Origin: CAYSHJ01 sp964589725
GTDB lineage: Bacteria; Planctomycetota; Planctomycetia; Planctomycetales; Planctomycetaceae
Direction of reading: 5' to 3'
NCBI GenBank assembly: GCA_964589725.1
Contig: CAZPUJ010000237.1
Span: 1 to 20,801 of the forward strand
DNA: 20,801 nucleotides
Below the pieces are notes generated by a model, which saw nothing but the letters and a program-made list of their open reading frames with translations, was not told the origin of the DNA and did no database searches. Of the stretch, positions 1 through 6,773 are shown in pieces (the stretch's first letter is position 1; each line of letters opens with the position of its first letter). A program made the translations under genes and the position numbers.

Positions 1-1200
1 GCGGTCGGCGACAGTCGCATCGAACTGATCGGCGAAGAGATCGACCGCGCATTTATCCAAGCCGTTGTCGGCATGTCCTTGTCGCAGCAACGAGACGTCG
101 TCGCGCTCTTCAGCCCGTGTCACGGCGTTGGCGAAACATCAGTCTTTCGAGCCGTGCTCGAAGCGGGATTTCGGCAAGTCGAAATCTTCTCGCCGCAGCG
201 GCTGCCGGATGGTAATTTTCCGTTCGCTCCCGACCGCTTTCCGAACCCGGAACGACCGCAAGTGCTCGCCGCGCTGGCTCCGCGAGCGAAACAGATCGGA
301 GCCGATTTGATTCTCGCCTCCGATCCGGACGCCGACCGCATGGGTGTCGCGTCGAAATCATCCAACGGTTCGTTTGTTCCGCTCGGTGGAAACCGCATCG
401 GCGTGTTGCTGGCTGATTACGTCTTGCGAAGCCGCCGCCAAGCTGGCTCACTGTCGTCGGAGCATTTCTTGGCGACGACGCTCGTCACGACCCCGATGCT
501 CGAAACGTTGGCGAAGGCGCACGGCGTTCGTTGCTTCGGCGATCTGCTCGTCGGATTCAAATACATCGCCGCCATGATCGATCAACAAGGCCCCGAGCAA
601 TTCGTGCTGGGCTGTGAGGAATCGCTGGGCTATCTGGCCGGCACGTACGCCCGCGACAAAGATGCAACGGTCGCCGGGCTGTATCTGCTCGAACTGGCCG
701 CCGAACTGAAGGCTCAAGGGAAAACATTGCTCGACCGTCTGGATGAGCTCTATCGCGAGCATGGCTACTTTTGCGACGGGCAACTTTCGAAAACATGCAC
801 CGGCGAGTCAGGCCGCGAGCAAATCCAAAAGCTCACCGCAACGTTGCGATCTCAGCCGCCCTCGTCGATCGGCAGTGCGCGTCTCAAGCAGGTCCGCGAT
901 TATCAGCGTCACGAAGTTCGCTCGTTGCCGAATAATCAAAAAGTGGGCTCGCTGGAACAGCCACACGGCGACTTGCTGATCTTCGACGGCGTCGTTGATC
1001 TACTGCAGGCTCGCACCGCCGTCCGCATCGCAGCACGTCCATCCGGCACCGAGCCGAAGATCAAATTCTATTTGTTCGCGCATCCGGCCGATGGCTCGCG
1101 CGACGAACTCTCCTTGCCCGAATTGAAAAAGCAACGCGAACAGATTCTGATGGACGTTCAAGACGCCCTTTCAAAGTGGATCGATCAGACAGTGGTTTAA
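1..1200 (+). CDS. Phosphoglucomutase/phosphomannomutase family phosphohexomutase, 5' end missing
   Basis: The reading frame is open from the first base of the window, so the N-terminal domain with the catalytic phosphoserine lies outside it; 399 codons are visible. The metal-binding loop DPDADR is at bases 322-339. The sugar-binding ESLG follows in GCEESLGYLAG, with RDKDA just after it. The phosphate-binding loop RPSGTEPK is near base 1036, close to the C-terminus. These are the domain 2, 3 and 4 signatures of alpha-D-phosphohexomutases, cytosolic enzymes that move phosphate between C1 and C6 of glucose or mannose. The RDKDA stretch leans towards the PGM2-like branch, but substrate cannot be fixed from sequence. 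The stop is 2 bases before the inositol-3-phosphate synthase start, so the two genes are probably co-transcribed, and the enzyme could supply the glucose 6-phosphate used by that synthase (inference). Confidence 0.9.
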   Translation, partial: AVGDSRIELIGEEIDRAFIQAVVGMSLSQQRDVVALFSPCHGVGETSVFRAVLEAGFRQVEIFSPQRLPDGNFPFAPDRFPNPERPQVLAALAPRAKQIGADLILASDPDADRMGVASKSSNGSFVPLGGNRIGVLLADYVLRSRRQAGSLSSEHFLATTLVTTPMLETLAKAHGVRCFGDLLVGFKYIAAMIDQQGPEQFVLGCEESLGYLAGTYARDKDATVAGLYLLELAAELKAQGKTLLDRLDELYREHGYFCDGQLSKTCTGESGREQIQKLTATLRSQPPSSIGSARLKQVRDYQRHEVRSLPNNQKVGSLEQPHGDLLIFDGVVDLLQARTAVRIAARPSGTEPKIKFYLFAHPADGSRDELSLPELKKQREQILMDVQDALSKWIDQTVV

Positions 1201-1202
1201 AG

Positions 1203-2417
1203 ATGTCTCAAGAACGCATCGGACTGTGGTTAATCGGAGCTTGGGGCGGCGTGTCGACGACCGTCGCCGTCGGGTTGGCCGGCTTGCAGGCCGGCGTCGC
1301 TCCAGAAACGGCGCTCGTCACGTCGCTGCCGCGATTCACACGATTGAAGTTAGCCGATTGGCCACAGTTCATGATTGGTGGTCATGAGATTCGCGAAACG
1401 AATTACGCGACCGAGGCCGAAGTCCTGCACAAGAATTCGCACGTGTTTGATCGCGATTTGCTGAACACCGTCGCGCCGCGATTGGCCGAGTTTGACAAGA
1501 ACGTTCGTCCCGGCACGCTGATCAACGTCGGCTCGACCATCGAGAAGTTTGCCGGTCCCGAGACGCGCGCGACGCGCGGCGAAAAGCCCTTCGTCGCGAT
1601 CAAACGAATTCGCGCGGACATCGAAGAGTTTCGAAAGACAAATGGACTCGGACATGTCATCGTCTTGAACCTGTCGTCCACCGAGCCGCCGCTCGAGTCC
1701 GAGGCCACGTCGTGGGATTGGGCCAAGTTGTCGAAGACGCTGGCCGACGGCGACGCCTCGCCAGTTCCAGCCAGTTCGATCTACGCAATCGCCGCGATGG
1801 AGTCTGGTTTTTCATTCGTCAACTTCACCCCTTCGGTCGGTTCGAATTTGCCGGCCCTCGAAGAATTCGCTCTCAAGCAGGGCTGCCTGCACGTCGGCCG
1901 CGACGGCAAGACGGGCGAGACGATGTTGAAAAGCGTGCTCGCGCCAATGTTCGCCGCTCGCAATCTGAAGGTGATGAGTTGGGTCGGACACAACATCTTC
2001 GGCAACATGGACGGCAAGGTGCTCGACGACCCGATCAACAAAGCCAATAAAGTTCGCTCGAAGGATCATCTGCTGACGGAGATTTTGGGTTACAAACCGC
2101 AGACGCTCGTCAGCATCGAGTACATCGAGTCGATGGGCGATTGGAAGACGGCGTGGGACCATATTCACTTCGAAGGCTTTCTCGGCACGAAGATGACGAT
2201 GCAGTTTACGTGGCAAGGCTGTGATTCGCTGCTGGCCGCGCCGCTGGCGTTGGATTTGGTTCGCCTGACGGAGCGCGAACATCGCCGTGGCAAATCTGGC
2301 GTGATGAATCATCTGGCCGCGTTCTTCAAAAGTCCGATGGGGCCGCACGAATCGGATTTCGCCAAGCAGTTCATCGCGCTCGAACGCTGGACCGACGAAG
2401 TCGCGGCCGAGCAATAA
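1203..2417 (+). CDS. ino1: Inositol-3-phosphate synthase (myo-inositol-1-phosphate synthase)
   Basis: A 404-residue cytosolic NAD-dependent enzyme that converts glucose 6-phosphate to 1L-myo-inositol 1-phosphate, the first step of inositol and inositol-phospholipid synthesis. The N-terminal Rossmann loop is visible (GAWGGVSTT, about residues 12-20). The conserved centre SVGSNLPALEEFA is followed by GRDGKTGETMLKS, the equivalent of the GDDxKSGQTxxKS motif of the family, and then VGHNIFGNMDG. The length fits bacterial members. The ATG at 1203 is chosen because it begins just before the conserved start of the fold; an in-frame ATG at 1176 would add nine non-conserved residues inside the mutase gene. 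It sits between a phosphohexomutase and a UbiA-family prenyltransferase, suggesting an operon making a modified inositol or inositol lipid (inference). Confidence 0.92.
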   Translation: MSQERIGLWLIGAWGGVSTTVAVGLAGLQAGVAPETALVTSLPRFTRLKLADWPQFMIGGHEIRETNYATEAEVLHKNSHVFDRDLLNTVAPRLAEFDKNVRPGTLINVGSTIEKFAGPETRATRGEKPFVAIKRIRADIEEFRKTNGLGHVIVLNLSSTEPPLESEATSWDWAKLSKTLADGDASPVPASSIYAIAAMESGFSFVNFTPSVGSNLPALEEFALKQGCLHVGRDGKTGETMLKSVLAPMFAARNLKVMSWVGHNIFGNMDGKVLDDPINKANKVRSKDHLLTEILGYKPQTLVSIEYIESMGDWKTAWDHIHFEGFLGTKMTMQFTWQGCDSLLAAPLALDLVRLTEREHRRGKSGVMNHLAAFFKSPMGPHESDFAKQFIALERWTDEVAAEQ

Positions 2418-2433
2418 CAGGATCGGCCGAACG

Positions 2434-3330
2434 ATGAAGCAGCGTGTGCTGGCGTATTTGCGATTGCTCCGCTTGCCCACCGTGTTCACCGCACTCGCGG
2501 ATATCTTCTTGGGCTTCTTGCTGACGCACGCCGAGTTCGATCCGCTGCCTCAGTTTCTCGCGCTGTGCGTGGCTTCCGTCGGGCTGTACTTGTCCGGGAT
2601 GGTCTTCAACGACTACTTCGATCGATTGATCGACGCTCAAGAGCGTCCGCATCGACCGATTCCATCCGGACAGGTTTCTCCGGCCGTGGCCGTTCGCCTC
2701 GCCGCGGTGTTGATGCTCGTCGGCCTCGGTGCCGCAGCGACCGTTGGCATGCCAAGCGCGATCGTCGCCGGTGGACTTTGTTTTCTGATCCTGGCTTACG
2801 ATGGAGGTCTCAAGAAAACACCACTCGGCCCGCTGGCGATGGGAAGTTGTCGCTTCGGCAACGTGATGTTGGGTGCGAGCGCGGTGAGTTCGCTGCCGAT
2901 GCTTGTTCAGGGGCCGCAATTGGCGATCGCGGCTGGCTTGGGTATGTACATCGTCGGCGTGACGTTGTTTGCACGACAAGAGGCGACCGTCAGCCGTCGC
3001 TCGGCGTTGTGGCGTGCGGCTGCCGTGATCAATGCAGGTGTCCTCAGTCTCGCCTATTTCGCGAGCCAGTCACCCCTTGGGGAGAACCGCCTTCGTGCAC
3101 TGGGCATATTGGCGGTAATCCTGGTAACTCTTGACCGACGATTGGCATCCGCCATCACGGAGCCGAATCCTCAACGAGTCCAACTGGCGATCAAAACATT
3201 GCTGTTGTCGCTCGTGATGCTCGACGCCACACTGGTCTATGCCTTCAACGGAAACGAAACGCTGGGGATGGCCACCGTAGCATTGCTGATTCCGGCGATC
3301 GGTTTGAGCCGGCTGATTGCCATGACTTGA
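2434..3330 (+). CDS. UbiA-family membrane prenyltransferase, EboC-like
   Basis: A 298-residue polytopic membrane protein with several hydrophobic helices. The first Mg-pyrophosphate motif, N59-D-Y-F-D63-x3-D67, is followed by ERPHRPIPSG, the hallmark of UbiA prenyltransferases. The second aspartate region is AYDGGLKKTPLGPLAMG (D123, K127, K128). UbiA enzymes attach isoprenoid chains to aromatic or other acceptors inside the membrane. The arrangement of the first motif, the lysine-rich second motif and the inositol-3-phosphate synthase partner resemble the EboC branch of planctomycetes and cyanobacteria more than ubiquinone or menaquinone enzymes; this is from memory of those proteins. The other ebo genes (eboA, B, D, E, F) are not seen downstream. 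The start is 16 bases after the previous stop. Substrate is unknown. The downstream gene is convergent, only 17 bases away. Confidence 0.85.
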   Translation: MKQRVLAYLRLLRLPTVFTALADIFLGFLLTHAEFDPLPQFLALCVASVGLYLSGMVFNDYFDRLIDAQERPHRPIPSGQVSPAVAVRLAAVLMLVGLGAAATVGMPSAIVAGGLCFLILAYDGGLKKTPLGPLAMGSCRFGNVMLGASAVSSLPMLVQGPQLAIAAGLGMYIVGVTLFARQEATVSRRSALWRAAAVINAGVLSLAYFASQSPLGENRLRALGILAVILVTLDRRLASAITEPNPQRVQLAIKTLLLSLVMLDATLVYAFNGNETLGMATVALLIPAIGLSRLIAMT

Positions 3331-3347
3331 CTTCGCTCCTGCCAACC

Positions 3348-3620
3348 TTATTGGCCGACGGGGCGAAAGCCCATCTCGTGAAATCGCGACATCTCGATTG
3401 GCGAAGTGAGCTTGACGGTGACGATGTCCTCCCAGGGGACGATGGCCGTGCGAGCACCCAGATTGTCGGGGCGGTCTCGTTCGAGCAGCACGTTCTGGTC
3501 GGAGACCAGAAAGTTGCAAAAGACGACACTCTCGTTGAGCGAGGTGACGACGATGCCCAGCTTCGGAATCGAATTCGGCCAGCGTTGAAAGAGCAATTTC
3601 CAGCCAATCACTTTTTCCAT
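3348..3620 (-). CDS. Conserved-looking small protein of unknown function (90 aa)
   Basis: The frame continues upstream through the tRNA gene, but the ATG at 3620 is preferred because a purine-rich Shine-Dalgarno stretch (AGGGGAAGG) ends about 11 bases before it. The protein begins MEKVIGWKLLFQRW and has alternating hydrophobic residues typical of beta strands: LGIVVTSLNESVVFCNFLV and TAIVPWEDIVTVKLTSP. There is no signal peptide, membrane helix or cysteine cluster. The size and strand-rich look would fit a small beta-barrel such as an Sm-like or SH3-like fold, but nothing in the sequence proves that. It lies downstream of a tRNA-Glu terminator, so it probably has its own promoter, and it converges on the UbiA gene. 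Function unknown. Confidence 0.6.
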   Translation of the reverse strand: MEKVIGWKLLFQRWPNSIPKLGIVVTSLNESVVFCNFLVSDQNVLLERDRPDNLGARTAIVPWEDIVTVKLTSPIEMSRFHEMGFRPVGQ

Positions 3621-3660
3621 GCTTCGGCACACCTTCCCCTGCGTTCCAGATTGGTGCAAG

Positions 3661-3702
3661 CGAAAACAAGAAACCCGAGCCACCGGAAGGCTGCTCGGGT
3701 TT
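3661..3702 (-). terminator. Rho-independent terminator of the tRNA-Glu unit
   Basis: A perfect 10-bp inverted repeat, AAACCCGAGC (3671-3680) and GCTCGGGTTT (3693-3702), encloses a 12-base loop. Read on the minus strand, the stem is followed by a T-rich tract (CTTGTTTTCG), the expected layout of an intrinsic terminator. It begins 11 bases after the tRNA 3' end. Confidence 0.8.
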
Positions 3703-3712
3703 ATACAGTCAT

Positions 3713-3787
3713 TGACCCCGAGGGGATTCGAACCCCTGTTATCGGATCGAAAATCCGGTGTCCTGGGCCTGACTAGACGACGGGGCC
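3713..3787 (-). tRNA. tRNA-Glu (anticodon UUC)
   Basis: The minus strand folds into a full cloverleaf of 75 bases. The acceptor stem GGCCCCG pairs with CGGGGUC (one G-U pair). The D-arm GUCUAG...AGGCCCAGGAC matches the usual tRNA-Glu D-arm, and the T-arm is AGGGG-UUCGAAU-CCCCU. The anticodon UUC is at 3749-3751 in the loop UUUUCGA. The 3' CCA is not encoded, so it must be added after transcription. The outermost anticodon-stem pair (27-43) is a C-A mismatch. A -35/-10 pair lies just upstream and a hairpin terminator just downstream, so the gene looks like a single-tRNA unit. Confidence 0.95.
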
Positions 3788-3801
3788 GAAAAGCGAGGCA
3801 C

Positions 3802-3829
3802 ACTTTAGGCCTTACAGGTTGACTGTCAA
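3802..3829 (-). promoter_or_regulatory. Sigma-70-type promoter for tRNA-Glu
   Basis: On the minus strand TTGACA (3824-3829) is followed after 16 bases by TAAAGT (3802-3807). The expected start near 3795 is a few bases before the tRNA 5' end at 3787. The -35 box is a perfect match; the -10 box matches four of six positions. Confidence 0.6.
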
Positions 3830-3848
3830 GCGGATCCCCGTTGATGCA

Positions 3849-4067
3849 TCACGGCTGGACCTGATCGTCGGTCGATGTCGGCGTTTCTGTCGCTCCGACC
3901 GCTTGTTCTTGCTGAATGGCGGCTAGGATCTCGCTGCGGTGAATGGGCACGTCGCGGGGAGCTTGAATCCCCAGACGAACCCTGTCGCCACGAACCTCAA
4001 CCACCGTGACGACGATATTCTCGTTGATCACCACGCTCTCATTGCGCTTTCGTGACAGGACTAACAT
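3849..4067 (-). CDS. csrA: Carbon storage regulator CsrA
   Basis: A 72-residue homodimeric RNA-binding protein that binds GGA motifs in mRNA leaders and controls translation and stability. It starts with the canonical MLVLSRKRNESVVI, continues with VTVVEVRGDRVRLGIQAPRDVPIHRSEI (the region holding the RNA-contacting residues, including the conserved R after HRSE-type contacts), and ends in a short Q/T/D-rich tail. The frame is open upstream to 4199, but CsrA proteins always begin at MLVLSRK, and a GGGAGAG Shine-Dalgarno stretch lies 9 bases before the ATG at 4067. No flagellar genes such as fliW or fliC are adjacent in this window. A promoter is visible about 120 bases upstream, so csrA has its own leader and may be self-regulated. 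Confidence 0.95.
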   Translation of the reverse strand: MLVLSRKRNESVVINENIVVTVVEVRGDRVRLGIQAPRDVPIHRSEILAAIQQEQAVGATETPTSTDDQVQP

Positions 4068-4178
4068 GGTTGGTGACTCTCCCAAGTCTCGAACCTCTTG
4101 GATCACGTATCGCAGTGCCCCCTTGCACCGGTGACTCGGGTGGTTGCGAGAAATCCTCCATTTGGCACCAAAATTGTT
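4068..4178 (-). promoter_or_regulatory. csrA leader with GGA motifs, possible CsrA autoregulation site
   Basis: The predicted transcript has a leader of about 110 bases. It contains a double GGA (minus strand of 4154-4159) and a second GGA inside the Shine-Dalgarno stretch GGGAGAG (4077-4083). CsrA dimers are known to bridge two GGA sites and block ribosome binding. Both sites are seen in sequence; self-regulation is inference. Confidence 0.35.
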
Positions 4179-4184
4179 CGGCGA

Positions 4185-4212
4185 ATTGTAATCGGCCAAT
4201 TCGTCCGGTCAA
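4185..4212 (-). promoter_or_regulatory. Sigma-70-type promoter for csrA
   Basis: On the minus strand TTGACC (4207-4212) is separated by 16 bases from TACAAT (4185-4190). Each box has five of six consensus bases. The predicted start near 4178 gives the csrA leader described separately. Confidence 0.55.
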
Positions 4213-4675
4213 GCACGATGATGCCTCTGTTCACTTGACAATCACAGGTCCGGAATGTCCGCGCTGCATTGCATTTCCTAGATTTCCCAGTTCAGCGACG
4301 ACGGATTTTTGTCTCGGACCAGCGTTAACCCGTTCAGCCTTAATCACTTTTCGCTCGCTGGGCACCGTAAGAGCAAGAATTCAAGTGAAATCTCGTTCAG
4401 AACCACGCCGTGGATCGAGCGATCGATGCAGTGGGTCAGAATCAACTCATTCGATGCTCTTCGAGGGATTCAACTGACGGGCACTTGGGAGATGCCTTGA
4501 GATTCTTCCACGCATCGCACTCGCCGATTGCATGCGTAAACGGTATTTTAGCGATTCACATCGGGACCGTAGTGTCAACGAGATCGGTCGACAAAGGTGT
4601 TCGTCCTGGATTCAGGCAGGCTTCGTTAGGGGAGTCAGGGGCCTTGAGGCACCAGGGTTCCTGGGAGTTCGGGTC
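4213..4675. other. Intergenic stretch without a recognisable gene
   Basis: This region separates divergent csrA and the response-regulator gene. Open frames cross it on the plus strand, but their translations are rich in Ser, Arg and Cys with no domain and no ribosome site. A TTGACA at 4235-4240 has no convincing -10 box. It probably holds the regulator promoter, but none could be placed. No hairpin, tRNA or repeat stood out. Confidence 0.5.
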
Positions 4676-5233
4676 ATGTTGTTCAGTCACGTCGAAAGCC
4701 CGACTGCCGGAGCATTGGCCCACCACATCCTGTTAGTGGAAGACGATACCGCGTCAGCCGAATCGCTGAAGGCGTTGCTGGAGCAGCACGGCTATCGCGT
4801 TCAAGTGGCCAAAGACGGTGGCCAGGCTCATTCCGCCTTTCGCATGCGTCGGCCGGACTTTGTCATCATCGATCTCATTCTTCCCGGCGAGAATGGCTTT
4901 GAGGTTCTGGACCGCCTTCGGCGTGCCGACGAGACGGTTCCGTTTCTCGTTCTTTCGGCCATCGCGCTGGACGATGCCAAGTCGCTCTCGGAGCGACTCG
5001 GAGCGGACGGCTACGTTTCCAAACCGGTGGCACCCGAGGAACTGCTGGATCAGATCAAAGAGATCGCGCAGCGCGTTTGGGAACGGACACACATGGGACA
5101 GCAAAAGGAGGAGAAGCGGATTCGATTCACATGTCGTTGCGGGAAGCGGTTCAAGGTCAGTCCCGTGCATCGCGGACGAACGCTAACATGTCCCGATTGC
5201 GGCGAACCGCTGATCGTCCCGCGACACGAATGA
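4676..5233 (+). CDS. Response regulator: receiver domain with C-terminal zinc ribbon
   Basis: A 185-residue cytosolic signalling protein. The receiver domain spans about residues 17-133: acidic pair E22-D23-D24, phospho-acceptor D66 in VIIDLILPGENGF, switch S94 and conserved K116 in VSKPVAPEEL. After a charged linker comes a small zinc ribbon with four cysteines, C153, C155, C172 and C175 (CRCGKRF...CPDCGEPL). There is no DNA-binding or enzymatic output domain, so the ribbon may act as a protein or nucleic-acid contact. The frame extends upstream to 4532, but the ATG at 4676 is chosen: GGGAG lies about 10 bases before it and conserved sequence starts soon after. No partner kinase is next to it. 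An FHA-domain gene follows 129 bases later in the same direction. Confidence 0.88.
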   Translation: MLFSHVESPTAGALAHHILLVEDDTASAESLKALLEQHGYRVQVAKDGGQAHSAFRMRRPDFVIIDLILPGENGFEVLDRLRRADETVPFLVLSAIALDDAKSLSERLGADGYVSKPVAPEELLDQIKEIAQRVWERTHMGQQKEEKRIRFTCRCGKRFKVSPVHRGRTLTCPDCGEPLIVPRHE

Positions 5234-5362
5234 AGAGTGATTCGATCAATCACGGACGGAGTCGTTCGCAAGCGGCTCGCCGAGAGAGATCCGTCAAGCA
5301 GCCAAGGGGATAGATCCGCCGAAAACGACATCGTCACAGCAGCCACGTGAGTAAAGCAGTCG

Positions 5363-5974
5363 ATGGCGATCCTCATCATTCTCTCTGGCAAACATCAAGG
5401 GAAGCGGCTGTCGCTGCCGGACGGTGACGTTGTGGTTGGACGCGATGAGACCTGCCAGATTCGGTTGGCCACGGAGGAAGTGAGCCGGCATCATTGCCGC
5501 ATTCGCTGCCAGGGAGACCAGATCACCATCGCTGATCTGGGCAGCCGCAACGGCACGCTGGTGAACGACGTCGTGATTCCCGGAGAGACTCCGCTCAAGC
5601 CGGGAGACACGGTGCGAGTCGGCCCAGTCGCGTTTCAGCTTGCGGGAAAAAAACCGATCGGTGCCGGGGTGGCGGTTCCCAACAAGAAGGCTCCATCGGA
5701 CGACAGTATCCTTGACTGGCTGGCAGACGGGGCTGAAGAACAGAGCGAAGACGGCGACACCAGGATCTCCAAACGCGATCCCGCTCCGCAACCGGTCGAA
5801 GCCGCGACGACACCGGCTGAGATGGACGCAGATTTCTCGCGTCCCACGCCCTTGCCGTCGCAAAAAAAGTTTAAGACGATTGGCGCGGAAGGCGAGGACA
5901 TCATCCAGCGGCATTTCGAACTCGTGCAGGCGGGTAAGCTGCCGAAATACGTTCCCGCGCTGAAGCCGAAATGA
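5363..5974 (+). CDS. FHA-domain protein
   Basis: A 203-residue cytosolic protein. The N-terminal forkhead-associated domain (about residues 1-95) has all the phosphothreonine-binding signatures: G26-R27 in VVVGRDE, S41-R42-H43-H44 in EEVSRHHCRI, and N63-G64 in DLGSRNGTLVND. FHA domains bind phosphothreonine peptides, usually made by Ser/Thr kinases. The remaining half is acidic and proline-rich with no clear domain, apart from a short hydrophobic-acidic stretch (DDSILDWLADGAEE) and a helical-looking end (EDIIQRHFELVQAGKLPKYVP) that could be partner-docking motifs. It follows the receiver-ribbon protein by 129 bases and may share its mRNA. The ribosome site is weak. No Ser/Thr kinase is present in the window. 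Confidence 0.88.
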   Translation: MAILIILSGKHQGKRLSLPDGDVVVGRDETCQIRLATEEVSRHHCRIRCQGDQITIADLGSRNGTLVNDVVIPGETPLKPGDTVRVGPVAFQLAGKKPIGAGVAVPNKKAPSDDSILDWLADGAEEQSEDGDTRISKRDPAPQPVEAATTPAEMDADFSRPTPLPSQKKFKTIGAEGEDIIQRHFELVQAGKLPKYVPALKPK

Positions 5975-6071
5975 CAAGCTCATATCATCTCGCACGACCG
6001 ACGACGCGGTGCAAACACGATCAAGCAGTTCAGAAATGCGCGGTGACAGGACAACGAGGACGAAGCAGCTG

Positions 6072-6773
6072 ATGCGGATTATCGCGGGGCAATTTCGGCG
6101 GCGAAAGCTGTTGGCGAATCCTGGGCTGACGACTCGCCCAATCACGGACTTCGTCAAAGAGGCGCTATTCTCGCGGCTCGGAGATCGCTTGCCGGGGCGG
6201 CGAGTCGCCGATGTCTTCGCCGGCACCGGCACCATCGGCTTGGAGGCACTCAGTCGCGGCGCGGCCAGCGTCGTGTTCTTCGAGAAAGACCCGCGAGCGT
6301 TTGAGTTACTCAGAAGGAACGTCGCAAAGTTAGAGGTCGAGCCCAAGTGCTTCTGTTGGAGGACCGATCTGTTTCGCTGCTCATTCCGGCCGAAAGGGGA
6401 CGAGGCGCGATTTCTGCCATTCGATTGGATCTTTTTCGATCCGCCGTTCGCGATGGTCGAAAAGTGCCGGTCTGGTTCGGAAATCTTCCGTGTATTGCAA
6501 CGATTCGCGCGGGCAGAAATCAGTTCACCCGAGGCGCGGTTGGTCTTCCGCGTTCCAACGCGGACCGAATTCAAAATGCCATCCGCGTGGGAGGAAGAGG
6601 ATCATTGGCCGTTCTCGCACATGCACGTATTCGTCTATCGCAAGCAAGCCGTCTCGAAAGATGAGCCGAGTGACAACGAGTCCGCATCGGATCAACCGAC
6701 AAGAAACGAACGAGCCGGTTCTCCGGCGGCGGACGTTGCGGACAGCAGTCACGATCCGGAGGAAGCGGCATGA
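6072..6773 (+). CDS. rsmD: 16S rRNA (guanine(966)-N(2))-methyltransferase RsmD
   Basis: A 233-residue SAM-dependent methyltransferase that modifies G966 of 16S rRNA during 30S assembly. It starts MRIIAGQFRRRKLLAN, the standard RsmD N-terminus, followed by TRPITDFVKEALFSRL. The SAM site is DVFAGTGTIGLEALSRGA and the catalytic motif IV is FFDPPF. The frame is open to 6009, but family starts are at MRIIAG, so 6072 is used; no strong Shine-Dalgarno is seen. The usual length is about 180-200 residues; here about 40 extra residues form a hydrophilic, acidic tail (SKDEPSDNESASDQ onwards) that is likely disordered. The stop overlaps the next gene's start in an ATGA, indicating translational coupling to the dehydrogenase. 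Confidence 0.88.
   Translation: MRIIAGQFRRRKLLANPGLTTRPITDFVKEALFSRLGDRLPGRRVADVFAGTGTIGLEALSRGAASVVFFEKDPRAFELLRRNVAKLEVEPKCFCWRTDLFRCSFRPKGDEARFLPFDWIFFDPPFAMVEKCRSGSEIFRVLQRFARAEISSPEARLVFRVPTRTEFKMPSAWEEEDHWPFSHMHVFVYRKQAVSKDEPSDNESASDQPTRNERAGSPAADVADSSHDPEEAA

Noticed and set aside
1812..2489. 225-codon minus-strand frame under inositol-3-phosphate synthase
   Set aside because: It is a shadow of a clear enzyme gene.
3621..3803. Longer version of the small minus-strand protein starting at 3803
   Set aside because: It would read through the tRNA-Glu gene and its terminator; the ATG at 3620 has a good ribosome site.
4052..4477. Possible small plus-strand protein between csrA and the response regulator
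   Set aside because: There is no ribosome site or domain, and the frame begins inside csrA sequence on the opposite strand.
5294..6574. 426-codon minus-strand frame across the FHA gene and rsmD
   Set aside because: It covers two well-supported genes on the other strand and its Arg/Ser-rich translation has no motif.
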